Assembly (NCBI GenBank): GCA_963739235.1
Contig: CAVTZY010000014.1
Location: 32,235 to 96,234 of the forward strand
DNA from: JAFNAG01 sp963739235
GTDB taxonomy: Bacteria > Acidobacteriota > UBA6911
Length of the DNA: 64,000 nucleotides
Reading direction: 5' to 3'
Under the pieces are notes generated by a model that saw nothing but the letters and a program-made list of their open reading frames with translations, was not told the DNA's origin and did not search any database. Positions 9,692 to 19,407 of the stretch are shown one piece after another. The number at the start of each line of letters is the position of its first letter. Within the stretch, counting starts at the first letter, position 1. The position numbers were made by a program, and so were the translations under genes.

Positions 9692-12600
9692 ATCCCGAGC
9701 GCTGGGAACGACTCAAGCAGTTGTATCATTCCGCCCTGGAGCAAGAGCCGGGCGGGCGGACCGAATTCCTGCAGAAAGCCTGTGCCGGCGACGAGTCTCT
9801 GCGGGCAGAAGTCGGCGCAATGCTAGCGCGCCACGCTGAATCGCCGGATTTCCTGGAGTCGCCAGCCCTGCAGGCTGAGGCCGAGGCACTGGCAAGGGAC
9901 CTTGTGGATGACGGTCGCCCTTTCCTTAATGGTTCTTCCGCTTTAGGAAGCAGACTGTTGTCCCCGCATTCCGCACCTTCCAGGCGCCCGCCATGGTGGA
10001 TGGTTTTCCTTGTGGCCGTTTTCGTGGCCGATTGCCTTTTGCGAAGTTACTGCCTGTTCCTGGGACCGAAGGGATTTGATTTCCAACACCGGTGGGAAGG
10101 AGACAAGATGGTCGTTTCCGCTGTGCGCTCAGGCTCTGCGGCCGATCGAGCCGGCATCAACGCGGGAGATATCCTACTTTCCCTGGACGGCCAGCCCATC
10201 CGGCGTAGCGGCTGGACATGGATCAATTCTAATCTGGAAACGGGCCGGACATACCTCTTTGACATAGAGCGGGAGGGGAAGCATCGGCAGGCCAGGTATT
10301 TGATGGACCGTGTCAACGTACTCGAGAATCGGACATTCACTTTGTGGCAGATCAACGGCATCCTCCTGCTTGCCACAGCGTTGATTATTGCATTCGGCCG
10401 CCCGTATTACCCCCCGGCGCGGATGGGGGCGCTGGCGCTGGCCACCTTGTCGATCAGCCTGATCCGATGGGGAACCCTTGGGCCCCTAGGCTATGCGGCC
10501 ATGTGGAGAGATTTGCCGCTTGTCGCGGGCGCCCTGCTGTGGATACCGACCGTCTGTTCCTATCTGGTGGGACCCATGCTTCTTACCTTTTTTGCTTTGT
10601 TCCCGCGCGCACTGTTTCGCGTGCGCTGGCCATGGGTGGTCATCTGGCTGCTGGCGCTCTGCTTCGTACCGGCGCACTTCCATTCCAATTTCCTGATGGT
10701 GTACCACCCGCTTCAGAATTACAGCATTCTCTTACCCGCGGAGCTGCTGGCTTACAGCGGTCGACTCTATGGACTTTACGGTCTGGCATCGCTTGGCGCG
10801 CTGACCGTCAATTATTTCCGGCTTACCGATCCTAATGACAGGCGCCGGTTGCGGGTTTTGTTTGTCGGCGGGGCGGCAGCAGTCCTTCCGGGGACCCTTA
10901 GATTGCTGATCTGGAATTCGGCGTCGTTACCTGCGATCTGGAAGTGGGTTTCAACTGGGACTCCCGATCTCTTGCTGACTTTGATATTTGTCCTGTTTCC
11001 CGTCTGTTTCGCATACTCGATCCTGCGATACAGGCTGCTTGATATCCGGATCATCATTCGCCAGGGCGTGCGATACCTTGCAGCACGGGGCGCTCTGCTC
11101 TCGGTGGTGCCGGTCCTGGGAGCTGTCCTGGTGGCGGATCTGCTTGTCCACGGCGACCAGCCGCTGATCGACATTCTGGAACTGCGCGGTTGGGTGTATG
11201 CAGCATTGGGGGTTGCGGCGGTCACCGCTCATTGGCAACGCCGGCGCTGGGGGGATGCGATTGACCGGCTTTTTTTCCGCGAGCGCTATGACGCCCGCAG
11301 GCTCCTTCTTGAAGTCGCCGGGCACGCACGCCAGGCCGGCAGTTTCGCGCACGCCGCCCCGGGCGTCGTGGCCCGCATCGAAAAGGCGCTGCACCCCGAA
11401 TTCGCAGCCATCATGCTGCGCCCGCCAGGGAACACGAGCTTTCAAACCCTCGCTTCGGCTCCCTCCGGGCAGGCTCCTCCCGCACTGATGGCTGACAGCA
11501 AACTGATCGCTTTTCTGCGCATACTGGCCAAGCCACTGGAAGCAGGTGTGGATCAATCGAACTGGCTCGGGCGGCAACTGCCGCCTCGCGAGGTGGATTT
11601 CTTGCAGCAGTCGCGCATTGAAATCCTGATTCCAGTTGCCATGACGCCGGAACAAAACGAGGCGCTGCTGGCGCTCGGCGCCAAACGCTCCGAGGAGCCC
11701 TATACGGGCGAAGACCTGGATCTGCTGGTGGCGATTGCCACCCGTCTTGCGCTGCTGCTCGAAATCCCGGCGGTCCCTCCGGCGCGCACGAGCGAGTCAT
11801 TCGACGAGTGCCCTGAGTGCGGTACCTGCTACGACACGGGGACGGGGCGCTGCACCTATGATCGGATACATCTCACTCCCGTCCTCATGCCCCGGTCGCT
11901 CGTGGGACGCTATCGCCTGGAGCGCCGCCGCGGACGCGGAGGCATGGGCACAGTGTACGAGGCGACCGACAGGGCGCTGGAGCGGAGGGTTGCGATAAAG
12001 GTCATGCGTGAGGATTGGGTGGATAATGCCATTGCCGCTCAGCGCTTCCAGCGGGAGGCGCGCACGGCTGCCGGTTTTGCCCATCCGAATGTTGTGACCG
12101 TGCACGATTACGGCGTCGAGGCGGGCACATGGGCGTTTCTGGTCATGGAGTTGCTCGAAGGCACCACGCTGCGCGAAGAAATCAGGCGCCTTAAACGGCT
12201 CGATCCCGCACACACCGTCGAGGTGTTTCGAGGCGTATGCAGTGCCGTGCATGCCGCCCACAGCCGCCGGCTGATCCACCGAGATCTGAAGCCTGAGAAC
12301 ATCTTCCTCACCCGGAGCGGCGATAATGGAAACGAGACGGCAAAGGTTCTCGACTTCGGCATCGCCAAACTGCTTGCCGCGGGCGATGCGCCGGCGGCAA
12401 CTCGGTCGGGAACCGAGACGGGCGCCGGCATCCTGGTTGGCACTCTGGGCTACGTCTCGCCCGAGCAATTGCTCGGGGAAAGACCGGCAGTGTCCTGGGA
12501 TCTGTGGGCGCTTGCCGTTGCCATCTACGAAACCCTGACCGGCGCCCTGCCATTTCCTGTTGAGAACCGGGAAGTGTGGCGACAGTCCTTGACCGCTGGC

Positions 12601-12744
12601 CGTTACACGCCCCTGAGCGCGCACCTGAAGAATCCTGCGCCCCGGTTGCAGGAGTTCTTCGCGCGTTCGCTGGCAATGGATCGCACAAGGCGCCCGCAAT
12701 CGGCAGCGGAGTTTTCCCGTCAAATGGAGCAAGCTCTGGCGTAG
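9688..12744 (+). CDS. Membrane Ser/Thr protein kinase: PDZ, multi-TM, zinc-ribbon, C-terminal kinase
   Basis: The start is taken as TTG 9688 (GGAGG six bases upstream, overlapping the sigma-factor stop) rather than the in-frame ATG at 9652, giving 1,018 residues. Order of parts: N-terminal segment typical of kinases paired with ECF-like sigma factors (ERWERLKQLYHSALEQEP); first transmembrane helix near 101-122; PDZ-like domain about 138-185 (VRSGSAADRAGINAGDILLSLDGQ); several more membrane helices about 215-470; a GAF-like region about 520-690; a Cys cluster near 708 (CPECGTCYDTGTGRC); and a Hanks-type kinase from about 737 with GRGGMGTV, the VAIK lysine, HRDLKPEN and DFGIAK. Most related kinases carry the catalytic domain at the N-terminus, so this order is unusual. 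It probably senses an envelope signal and acts on the coupled sigma factor or its targets. Confidence 0.85.
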   Translation: MNPERWERLKQLYHSALEQEPGGRTEFLQKACAGDESLRAEVGAMLARHAESPDFLESPALQAEAEALARDLVDDGRPFLNGSSALGSRLLSPHSAPSRRPPWWMVFLVAVFVADCLLRSYCLFLGPKGFDFQHRWEGDKMVVSAVRSGSAADRAGINAGDILLSLDGQPIRRSGWTWINSNLETGRTYLFDIEREGKHRQARYLMDRVNVLENRTFTLWQINGILLLATALIIAFGRPYYPPARMGALALATLSISLIRWGTLGPLGYAAMWRDLPLVAGALLWIPTVCSYLVGPMLLTFFALFPRALFRVRWPWVVIWLLALCFVPAHFHSNFLMVYHPLQNYSILLPAELLAYSGRLYGLYGLASLGALTVNYFRLTDPNDRRRLRVLFVGGAAAVLPGTLRLLIWNSASLPAIWKWVSTGTPDLLLTLIFVLFPVCFAYSILRYRLLDIRIIIRQGVRYLAARGALLSVVPVLGAVLVADLLVHGDQPLIDILELRGWVYAALGVAAVTAHWQRRRWGDAIDRLFFRERYDARRLLLEVAGHARQAGSFAHAAPGVVARIEKALHPEFAAIMLRPPGNTSFQTLASAPSGQAPPALMADSKLIAFLRILAKPLEAGVDQSNWLGRQLPPREVDFLQQSRIEILIPVAMTPEQNEALLALGAKRSEEPYTGEDLDLLVAIATRLALLLEIPAVPPARTSESFDECPECGTCYDTGTGRCTYDRIHLTPVLMPRSLVGRYRLERRRGRGGMGTVYEATDRALERRVAIKVMREDWVDNAIAAQRFQREARTAAGFAHPNVVTVHDYGVEAGTWAFLVMELLEGTTLREEIRRLKRLDPAHTVEVFRGVCSAVHAAHSRRLIHRDLKPENIFLTRSGDNGNETAKVLDFGIAKLLAAGDAPAATRSGTETGAGILVGTLGYVSPEQLLGERPAVSWDLWALAVAIYETLTGALPFPVENREVWRQSLTAGRYTPLSAHLKNPAPRLQEFFARSLAMDRTRRPQSAAEFSRQMEQALA

Positions 12745-12745
12745 G

Positions 12746-12916
12746 AAAATTGAGACGTCGCCCTATTCGGCTTGTCTCCAGGGCAACTTACGGCATAAAA
12801 CCAGCGAGCAAGTCGATCAGCCCGACCCTTTGCCTTTGCTGGCCATCTGGAAGGACGCCGATGCCGATACCCCAATCCTGAAAGAAGCCGAAGCCGAGTA
12901 CGCGAGATTGAAGTAA
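12746..12916 (+). pseudogene. C-terminal tail of a TPR/kinase-type protein, remnant
   Basis: An open frame without a start ends in LLAIWKDADADTPILKEAE followed by AEYARLK and TAA at 12914-12916. This tail is typical of the end of acidobacterial kinase-TPR proteins (usual form WKDADPDIPILKEAKAEYAKLQ). Only the last 35 or so codons are recognisable. It suggests that a gene of that family once followed the kinase and was deleted down to its tail. Confidence 0.55.
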
Positions 12917-13510
12917 GCGCGGTCAACCTGAAGCCGTTTAGCAACGTGTCCGAGCGCAGGTCGCGATATTGGAAACTGAGGCTCGGCCACCTGGACGTGT
13001 CGGTATATCGGAAAAGTGACCTGGATTTAGACTCCCAATACACGAGCTTCAAGGCAGCTTTGGTTCCACGCGGGCGGCGTACTCGTACATTGACCGGCAA
13101 AGGTGAAAAAGGGTGGGGCACAGATTCGGTGCCAGCAAACCGAGATGAGGCCCCGCAATGGTGTTATTTGGTGTTATTTGGTTTGACCAAAAGCCTTGCA
13201 GAGTGATGGAGGAACTTATTGGACAAGAATTGGCCCTCGAGAACCTGGCGGTGCGACGACAGCGTGCCGCTCTAGTTCGAACGCACACCCGCCGGCGCCT
13301 GCAAAAAACGGATCACGTTCCGAACGCGCATAGACTGCTTGAAATTGTTGCGTCACTGAATCATCGCAACGTACAGGAAGGGCCTTAGTCCAAACAGAGC
13401 GAGCGGCGGCCTTTCAATGGGGCCCACGAATCGGAACATGTCGTTATGGCTTCCTATGCGCAAATATTTTTTGTCGACATGTTACATTTTTGCTTTTTCA
13501 GCAACTAATA
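12917..13510. other. Intergenic stretch without recognised genes
   Basis: Short open frames are present (for example 13158-13388 on the plus strand) but show no domain. Nothing else is supported before the border of IS copy B. Confidence 0.45.
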
Positions 13511-14280
13511 TCAGATCTCCTGACATACCCCCTCAAAAGCCTTGAAAATCTGTATTTCTGAGGACATGGGTGCGGACCTAAACCTGTCCGCTTTTTGAAT
13601 CAGCGACATTTCGTAACTAGGGTCTGACCCTTGCTGCCATTGGTTAAAAACCATAATCGACAAAAATAGAGAATTGCAGGTCCTGACGCTTATCTGCTCG
13701 GAAAGGTGCGGACCTAAACCTGTCCGCTTTTCTCATTGCCCATGGTTTGGCATGCTTGCCGGCTATGGAGCCAGTACAGGAAGATCTTATCCAGTTTGCT
13801 CCGCCCTCGCCTGGGACGGTTTGGGTCAACCACCAGGTTTATTTCAGCACCGAGGAAACGGAGCGCGTCATTTTCGTTCATGGGATCGCCTTCGCACACT
13901 ACGACGTTTCCGACCGCGCCGCGGAGGCGTATGCAATGGTGTCGCTGTTTGAATCGGGATACGCAAATCAGAAGAACATTGCCCGCGCTTTCGGTGTTTC
14001 CGCCCGCAGCCTCCGCCGCTATCAAGAGCGCCTTGAAGCTGGCGGATTGGCGGCGCTCGCGCGAGCTGACGGCCGACCGTCAGCGAGCCGTTCCGATGCA
14101 CCAAAAAAACGAGAGCGAGATCGAACGATTCTGCACCTCAAAGCGAAGGGGTTCAGCAACCGTGAGATCGCTGGGAAACTCGGCCTGGACGAAAAGGCGA
14201 TTCGGAAGCGTCTTCATCTTCTCGGATGGGAGCCATCTCCGGAACCTTCGTTTGCTTTCCCAGAAGAACCCGGCATCCCA
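13511..14280 (+). mobile_element. Insertion sequence copy B, 3'-truncated
   Basis: This is an inverted second copy of the element at 3796-6107, beginning at the same TCAGATCTCCTGA border and carrying the same two hairpin repeats (13570-13595 and 13706-13731). Similarity stops after GGCATCCC at about 14279, exactly where the recurrent IS91-type border starts, so the rest was lost when that element arrived or rearranged. Confidence 0.75.
13765..14280 (+). pseudogene. N-terminal part of the copy B transposase
   Basis: It encodes about 170 residues nearly identical to the copy A transposase N-terminus, including both helix-turn-helix segments, and in a single frame. It is cut after PEEPGIP by the border at 14281, so the catalytic domain is missing. 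ATG 13765 is used as the start; an in-frame TTG at 13747 is an alternative. Confidence 0.75.
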
Positions 14281-14303
14281 GGGATAGTAAAAATAAGCTG
14301 CCG
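14281..14303. repeat. Recurrent 23-bp border, occurrence 1
   Basis: It begins GGGATAGTAAAAATAAGCTG and continues CCG. The same 23 bases occur at 23610, 26855 and 31393, each time at a point where a coding sequence is abruptly interrupted. Here it cuts the copy B transposase. Confidence 0.9.
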
Positions 14304-15021
14304 AATTGTCTTTGCCCCTGCTGAATGCGTCGCCTGCAGTTTCTGATAAAAGGTTATCTGTCAACCTGCGCAGCATCTGGTAGGCAGTATAATCCAGACA
14401 AATCTGCAAGATACAGGATTCCGGGCGCACCTCCGGCCCAGCTTTGCTCTCTGATTAAGAAATATCGTGATCGGCAGTCGCCAGTATTGCCGGAGCGATG
14501 GGTGGGGGTCTGGAAGGGAGGCCGAGGCAGATCAGGATCTTCCTGATTGCATCGGGTGGATGGATGGCTGCAAGTATCCTGGTGCGTGCGCCACAGCGGG
14601 GGCATTTTAAAACGTCGATCAAGAAAATTCTTCTGAGAAGTTCTGCCCAAGAGTAATTTCTGGGCCGGCATCTCCGTTTCTCATTCACATTGGCAGCGGC
14701 GGCGGTCGAGGCCTGCTTTTTTGCCGGGCAGCCGCGATGAGAGAACGGCCCTTCGGCTTCTGATTCCGGAACGATCAGGGGCCTGAAGGCAGCGGAGGGA
14801 GCCAAGATCCCATGATACCTGGTGAGATTGAACTTCGGTGGCGGCACGAGCGCTGCCAGCTTCTCTACCAATTCCAGGACGAACTCGGCGTGGCTGCGCG
14901 GGTATCCTGTGCCGCCGCCATCGACGCTGATCGTGATCGGCTTATCGCGAAGATACGCGGAGCGGATGTTCACCTCGTGCCGGGTGGCTGGGCATAACGG
15001 CAACGCTTTAGGCGTCCACAA
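14281..15021 (-). mobile_element. IS91-family relic 1 (transposase C-terminus and terminus)
   Basis: On the minus strand 15021-14455 encodes the C-terminal part of an IS91-type (HUH, rolling-circle) transposase: LVEKLAALVPPPKFNLTRYHG, RPRNYSWAELLRRIFLIDVL, CPRCGARTRILAAIHPPDAI. The 174 bases between stop and border (14281-14454) form the element end downstream of the gene, where IS91 elements carry their replication origin. Positions 14281-14876 are collinear with relic 3 (31393-31988). Upstream of 14877 the sequence differs from relic 3 and lacks the expected LKHRWRDGTSHVIYEPL segment, so the 5' part has been lost or replaced. Confidence 0.75.
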
Positions 15022-15776
15022 CGAGGAGAGCGAGGATCATCCTGACATCTTCGTGTGCGGTGGCCCGCGCCTGCCCTGGCCTGAGTTCTGGAAGGAATAC
15101 CAGGCTTTTGGGTGAAGGGGGCTGACGCGGAACCGGGCTGCGCCTGGCCGAGCGGAGACGCAGCGAGCCGTGTCTCTACGGTTTCCTGAGATGGCCGCCG
15201 GGCTTCGCTCTGGCGGGGCAGCCGAGGCGGCCCAAAATTTTTCTGAGCCATTTTAGGGAGCAGCCGGTTGAGTCAACATAGCTCGATTCAACCTGCAGGC
15301 CGTCTGCGCTCCGGCCGAGGTCGTCCCTGGACCCGGGCGTCTGGCAAAAATAGTGGCAGGCCACAGAAAACATTGCAAACGCGACAAGATTCGCTATGGA
15401 GATGAAAGTCAAATATTTAATCCGCAGAGAAACCTTTTCCTCAAGGCTAGCGTACTAGCAGGAAGAGCGAAGCACTTGACCGTGACCGTAAGCTTCGTTT
15501 GTGTCTCTGTACCGGGTGTAAAGGAAAGGTACCTGTTTAGCCCTGTGGTCATCCAGATGTCCTTTAAAAGCAAAAAGCTGCCACGGATTTCACAGATTCC
15601 ACGGATTTTATGAAGGCACTACCAAAAGGCGGTGTTTCTTGCAGCCTCCAGGCTGCAGGCAAAGACGATGGCATCATTTGGTGCGCCTCGATACGCGCAT
15701 GCCATAGGCATATGAATCTGTGAAATCCGTGGAATCCGTGGCTGCTTTGAAGGAGCTAAACAGTTACAAGGAAAGG
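15022..15776. other. Intergenic region with short inverted repeat
   Basis: No gene is supported. The segments CCACGGATTTCACAGATTCC (from 15581) and GTGAAATCCGTGGAATCCGT (from about 15720) are inverted relative to each other and flank about 110 bases. Similar fragments recur in other intergenic regions of this window. The open frame of the next gene extends into the right arm, which is one reason to place its start further downstream. Confidence 0.5.
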
Positions 15777-17180
15777 ATGGGGAATCTGCTGCACACTGAC
15801 AGGCAGCAAGAGATCCAGGGTATGCCACCACAAAGGGCCGGCGGATTGGCCTCTCGTCCTTGGATTCTTATCCGCATTTTAGGGATTACCATTTCTGTCT
15901 TTCTCACTTTCTGCGGTGCATGCGGCACAAGGACTCCGGAGCCCACCGATCCACGGGCAATCTGGGTCCGACAACATATCCTGCCCATCCGCAGTATCGA
16001 TCCTGCCGATATGGACTTCCGGGATCTGGAGCCGCTCAAAAGCGTTCTGGGGCCTGTCCGGCTTGTTCTTCTAGGAGAAGCCACGCATGGCGATGGTGCG
16101 ACTTTCGAAGCCAAGGCAAGACTCGTTGAGTTCCTACATCGTGAAATGGGTTTTAGTGTCCTCGCATTCGAAAGCGGTTTGTATGAATGCGAAAAGGCAT
16201 GGTCTTTAATTCAAGATGGGGTCCCGGCCGAAAAGGCAGCGGCGCAGGCTGTTTTTGGAATTTGGGGCGAAAGTGAACAGGCGCGGCAGGTATTTCGCTA
16301 TCTTGGTGCGGCTCGACAGACGGATCACCCCCTGCAATTAACCGGTTTCGATTTCCAGCTCACGGGATCGCTGAGCCGTGAGTGGCTGATTAAGGACATA
16401 GGCGCTTTCCTGAGGCAAGCGGACGGCAAGCCTGAAGCCAACGGGGCATCCTGGTCTCTGTTCCGCGATACTCTCGAATTGCTGCTGAGAGGCGCTCGCC
16501 GGTTTCTGCAGACCGGGGAAGCGCGCCGGCAGGAGTTCTATTCGGCTTGGGTGCGGCTGCGGGAAGAGATTGCTGAGGCCCAACCGGAGAGTACACCCGC
16601 AAAGTACTGGTCGCAGGTGGTGAAAAGCACCGAGGCGCTCTGCCGCTTTCTTTGGAACACCGATTTGGACCATCCCAATCCCGGCAGCCTGAACCTGAGG
16701 GATCGTCAGATGGCGGACAATTTGCTCTGGCTTATCCGGGGGCGCTATCCGGCGCAAAAAATGATCGTCTGGGCGGCAACATCTCACATCATTCGCAATC
16801 GCAGGGCCCTGGCCGCAATCGGCGGCGGTGAGATCGGCGCGAGCGGGATGATCCCGATGGGTGACTACCTTTCGAAAGAACTGGGGAAGGAACTGTACGC
16901 CCTGGCCTTCACGTCTCATGATGGCCGGGTCGGGATTCGGGGACAATTGCCTTGGGATCTTGCCGAACCGCGGGCGGGGAGCGTCGAGAGTCTGTCGTTC
17001 GCCGCAGGCTATGAATACTCGTTTCTTGATATCCGGGGCCTGCAGCCTGACCGAAATGGTTTCGGCAGTACCTTCATCGCCCGCCCTCTTGGACATACGG
17101 CGATGCGAGGAGAATGGCGTCAGGTGCTCGATGGTTTTTTCTTCATCCGGACCATGAGACCATCGGTCCAGATCAATTGA
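15777..17180 (+). CDS. Erythromycin-esterase (Ere) family protein, membrane-anchored or exported
   Basis: The start is placed at ATG 15777 (AAGGA five bases upstream), giving 467 residues; ATG 15822 is an alternative. An N-terminal basic stretch and hydrophobic segment (ILGITISVFLTFCGAC) suggest export, with a near-lipobox Cys. The body matches the erythromycin esterase family: VRLVLLGEATHGDGATFEAK contains the GEATHG motif whose His is the catalytic base in EreA/EreB, followed by VLAFESGLYE and, later, WAATSHIIRN. Family members include macrolide-lactone hydrolases but many have unknown substrates. An ABC ATPase and permease follow on the same strand 21 bases downstream, so hydrolysis and export may act together. 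The substrate is not predictable from sequence. Confidence 0.75.
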   Translation: MGNLLHTDRQQEIQGMPPQRAGGLASRPWILIRILGITISVFLTFCGACGTRTPEPTDPRAIWVRQHILPIRSIDPADMDFRDLEPLKSVLGPVRLVLLGEATHGDGATFEAKARLVEFLHREMGFSVLAFESGLYECEKAWSLIQDGVPAEKAAAQAVFGIWGESEQARQVFRYLGAARQTDHPLQLTGFDFQLTGSLSREWLIKDIGAFLRQADGKPEANGASWSLFRDTLELLLRGARRFLQTGEARRQEFYSAWVRLREEIAEAQPESTPAKYWSQVVKSTEALCRFLWNTDLDHPNPGSLNLRDRQMADNLLWLIRGRYPAQKMIVWAATSHIIRNRRALAAIGGGEIGASGMIPMGDYLSKELGKELYALAFTSHDGRVGIRGQLPWDLAEPRAGSVESLSFAAGYEYSFLDIRGLQPDRNGFGSTFIARPLGHTAMRGEWRQVLDGFFFIRTMRPSVQIN

Positions 17181-17201
17181 GCCACTACTTATGGCATTGA
17201 T

Positions 17202-18122
17202 GTGATGGTGAAACAGAGTGTTGTCGAGACCAGGGGGCTGACTTTCGGCTATCGGAACGATGCCGTGGTGAATGCCGTCAATCTGAACATCTTTCGCGGC
17301 GATATCTACGGATTCATCGGTCCGAACGGAGCGGGCAAAACCACCACAATCAAACTGATCCTAGGGCTGTTGACGCCCGATCAAGGCGCTATCGAGATCT
17401 TTGGTCTTTCATTGAGCCGCGACAAGCGCGCGATTCTCCGCCGGATCGGCGCCATCGTGGACACCCCTTCTTTATACCCTCACTTGACTGCCGAAGAAAA
17501 TCTCGATTTGGTGCGGCAAGTATACGGCGTGCCTGCTTCACGCATCGCGCAGGTGCTCGACGCGGCCGGTCTCGGCGAAGAAAAACGGAAGAGGGTAAAG
17601 GAGTATTCGCTTGGAATGAGGCAGCGCCTTGGGATCGCCCAGGCCCTGCTGCACGAGCCGGAGTTGCTCATCCTGGACGAGCCGGCCAACGGACTCGACC
17701 CGCAAGGCATTCAGGAGCTTCGTGTTTTCCTGCGGAGCATGGCACAGGAGCAGGGCGTGACGATCCTGATCTCCAGCCATATTCTGAGCGAACTTGAGCA
17801 AGTGGCCAGCCGCGTCGGCATCATTGCCAGGGGCACGTTGCGCTACGAGGGTACACTGGAAGAACTGAAGCTCCAGGTGCAGGGGCATATCAGGATCAGG
17901 GTCGGAGAAACACAAAAGGCGCTTGAGCTTCTCTCCTCTTCCGGGTGGGAGGCCGTCGTGTCAGATGACGGGTTCGTCACAATGAGGGCGGAACAAAACG
18001 TCCAGTCTGCACAGGTGAATGCGCTATTAGTTCGGGAAGGCATCGAAGTTTTCAGTCTCAACTATGAGCAAGCGAGCCTGGAACAGGCTTTTTTCCGATT
18101 GATCAAAGACGAACCGGCCTGA
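17202..18122 (+). CDS. ABC transporter ATP-binding protein (bacitracin/lantibiotic-immunity type)
   Basis: The 306-residue product has a complete ATPase: Walker A GPNGAGKTTT, Q-loop region, signature SLGMRQRLGIAQALL (LSGGQ variant), Walker B LLILDEPANGLDP and the H-loop SSHILSEL. The C-terminal 85 residues are the regulatory tail found in BcrA/CcmA-like exporter ATPases. It begins with a GTG at 17202, with an ATG as second codon. It is followed two bases after its stop by the permease. It energises export or expulsion of a hydrophobic compound from the membrane. The upstream esterase suggests a two-layer defence against a toxic molecule, but that is inference. Confidence 0.88.
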   Translation: MMVKQSVVETRGLTFGYRNDAVVNAVNLNIFRGDIYGFIGPNGAGKTTTIKLILGLLTPDQGAIEIFGLSLSRDKRAILRRIGAIVDTPSLYPHLTAEENLDLVRQVYGVPASRIAQVLDAAGLGEEKRKRVKEYSLGMRQRLGIAQALLHEPELLILDEPANGLDPQGIQELRVFLRSMAQEQGVTILISSHILSELEQVASRVGIIARGTLRYEGTLEELKLQVQGHIRIRVGETQKALELLSSSGWEAVVSDDGFVTMRAEQNVQSAQVNALLVREGIEVFSLNYEQASLEQAFFRLIKDEPA

Positions 18123-18124
18123 GG

Positions 18125-18886
18125 ATGAGGATGAAAGCACTTCTGTCACTTCTGAGGGCGGAGATCCTGAAGCTGAAGCGAACACTGGCGCTTTGGATGG
18201 TCCTGGTCGCTCCTGCTGTGGTCGTGGCAATGCAAATCATGCTGCTGCTCAACCGCAAGGCCGGTTGGGATGCGGATGTCGATTACTGGAAGTTTTTTGC
18301 CACTACCACGCTGTCGATGTGGTCCATCTTCATGTTGCCGCTGTTTACTGCGCTGATGGTTGCCCTGGTGTACGGTTTCGAGCATGGCACCAACGGCTGG
18401 CTGAAACTATACACTCTGCCCGTGCCAAAGTGGTCAGTCGTTGCGGCAAAGCAGATTGTGACCGCATTGCTGCTCCTGACGAGCACCGCCGCACTTGCGG
18501 CATTGATCATTGCGGGAGGTTTTGTCCTCGACGCGTTGCATCCCGGCCTTGAAATGCCGGCGCGGATTCCTCTCGGGACCATTTGTGCTCGCGCCGGGCT
18601 GACTTTCGCCAGCGCCCTCGCCATTCTTGCCCTGCAAAACTGGGTGAGCATGCGCTGGAGTGCGCTATCGGCCTCGGTAGGCGTCGGGATCGCAGGCACG
18701 TTTTTTGCGCTCTTTGCCTCAGGCTGGAAGTACGGTTACCTTTATCCCTGGCTCATACCGATCCGCGTGCTTTACGGCGATGGGTACCACTCCAGCATCG
18801 CGCTGATGGCGGGCATTCTGGGAGGATTGCTTATTTTTGCCGGCACAGTGTACCAAAGTGTGAAGAAGGATCCGGCACTTCAATAA
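18125..18886 (+). CDS. ABC-2 family permease
   Basis: The 253-residue protein has six predicted membrane helices (for example LALWMVLVAPAVVVAMQIML, MLPLFTALMVALVYGF, IALMAGILGGLLIFAG) and the FEHGTNGWLKLYTLPVPKW element typical of lantibiotic-immunity-type permeases. It is the membrane partner of the ATPase at 17202. No second permease is present, so it probably works as a homodimer. Confidence 0.82.
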   Translation: MRMKALLSLLRAEILKLKRTLALWMVLVAPAVVVAMQIMLLLNRKAGWDADVDYWKFFATTTLSMWSIFMLPLFTALMVALVYGFEHGTNGWLKLYTLPVPKWSVVAAKQIVTALLLLTSTAALAALIIAGGFVLDALHPGLEMPARIPLGTICARAGLTFASALAILALQNWVSMRWSALSASVGVGIAGTFFALFASGWKYGYLYPWLIPIRVLYGDGYHSSIALMAGILGGLLIFAGTVYQSVKKDPALQ

Positions 18887-19146
18887 GGCCTGCTATCAGA
18901 GGGGATTCGGCCCCTGCTGCGCACGACAAGTTAAGCCTGTTTATTTCGCAATCCGGTCTGTCAACGAAATCCTAAAATCGATCATGTATCACCCCCATTC
19001 AGCTCGTTTCTGATTCGGGGATTTCGGTGATTCTCGACGATGCTCCAGTAGCGATGTTCTTTGCCGTTTTTGATGCGCTTGGTCATTCGCAGGAACATGC
19101 TGCTATTGTTTACAGACGGATAGCCACTGCAAGGGGGTCTTCACTG

Positions 19147-19244
19147 AAAATCGGTGACAGGCTACTCTTTCCCCAATTCGACGGCTGATATCCGCCTGCC
19201 CACAGGACGGTAAGTTGGGGAAAGAGTAGCCTGTCACCGATTTT
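19147..19244. repeat. Perfect 30-bp inverted repeat, 38-base loop
   Basis: Arms 19147-19176 and 19215-19244 are exact reverse complements (core TCGGTGACAGGCTACTC). The motif GTGACAGGCTAC resembles palindromes often seen with REP-associated tyrosine transposases. A partial single copy (TAGCCTGTCACC) lies at about 35926-35937, next to a RAYT remnant. Confidence 0.8.
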
Positions 19245-19407
19245 TTCAACGGTCACGCCCCAGTTTTGGCCTGCGCCAAACGGCCCTGGATCGGTTGCCC
19301 AAGGCATTCATCCGGCTCGCTTCTCGATCTGAAACACTCAAACACAAAGGATACGAAGTCATCCTTCTCGGGCAAAGTCCGGCCGAAAGCTGACCCTGAA
19401 AGGGTTC

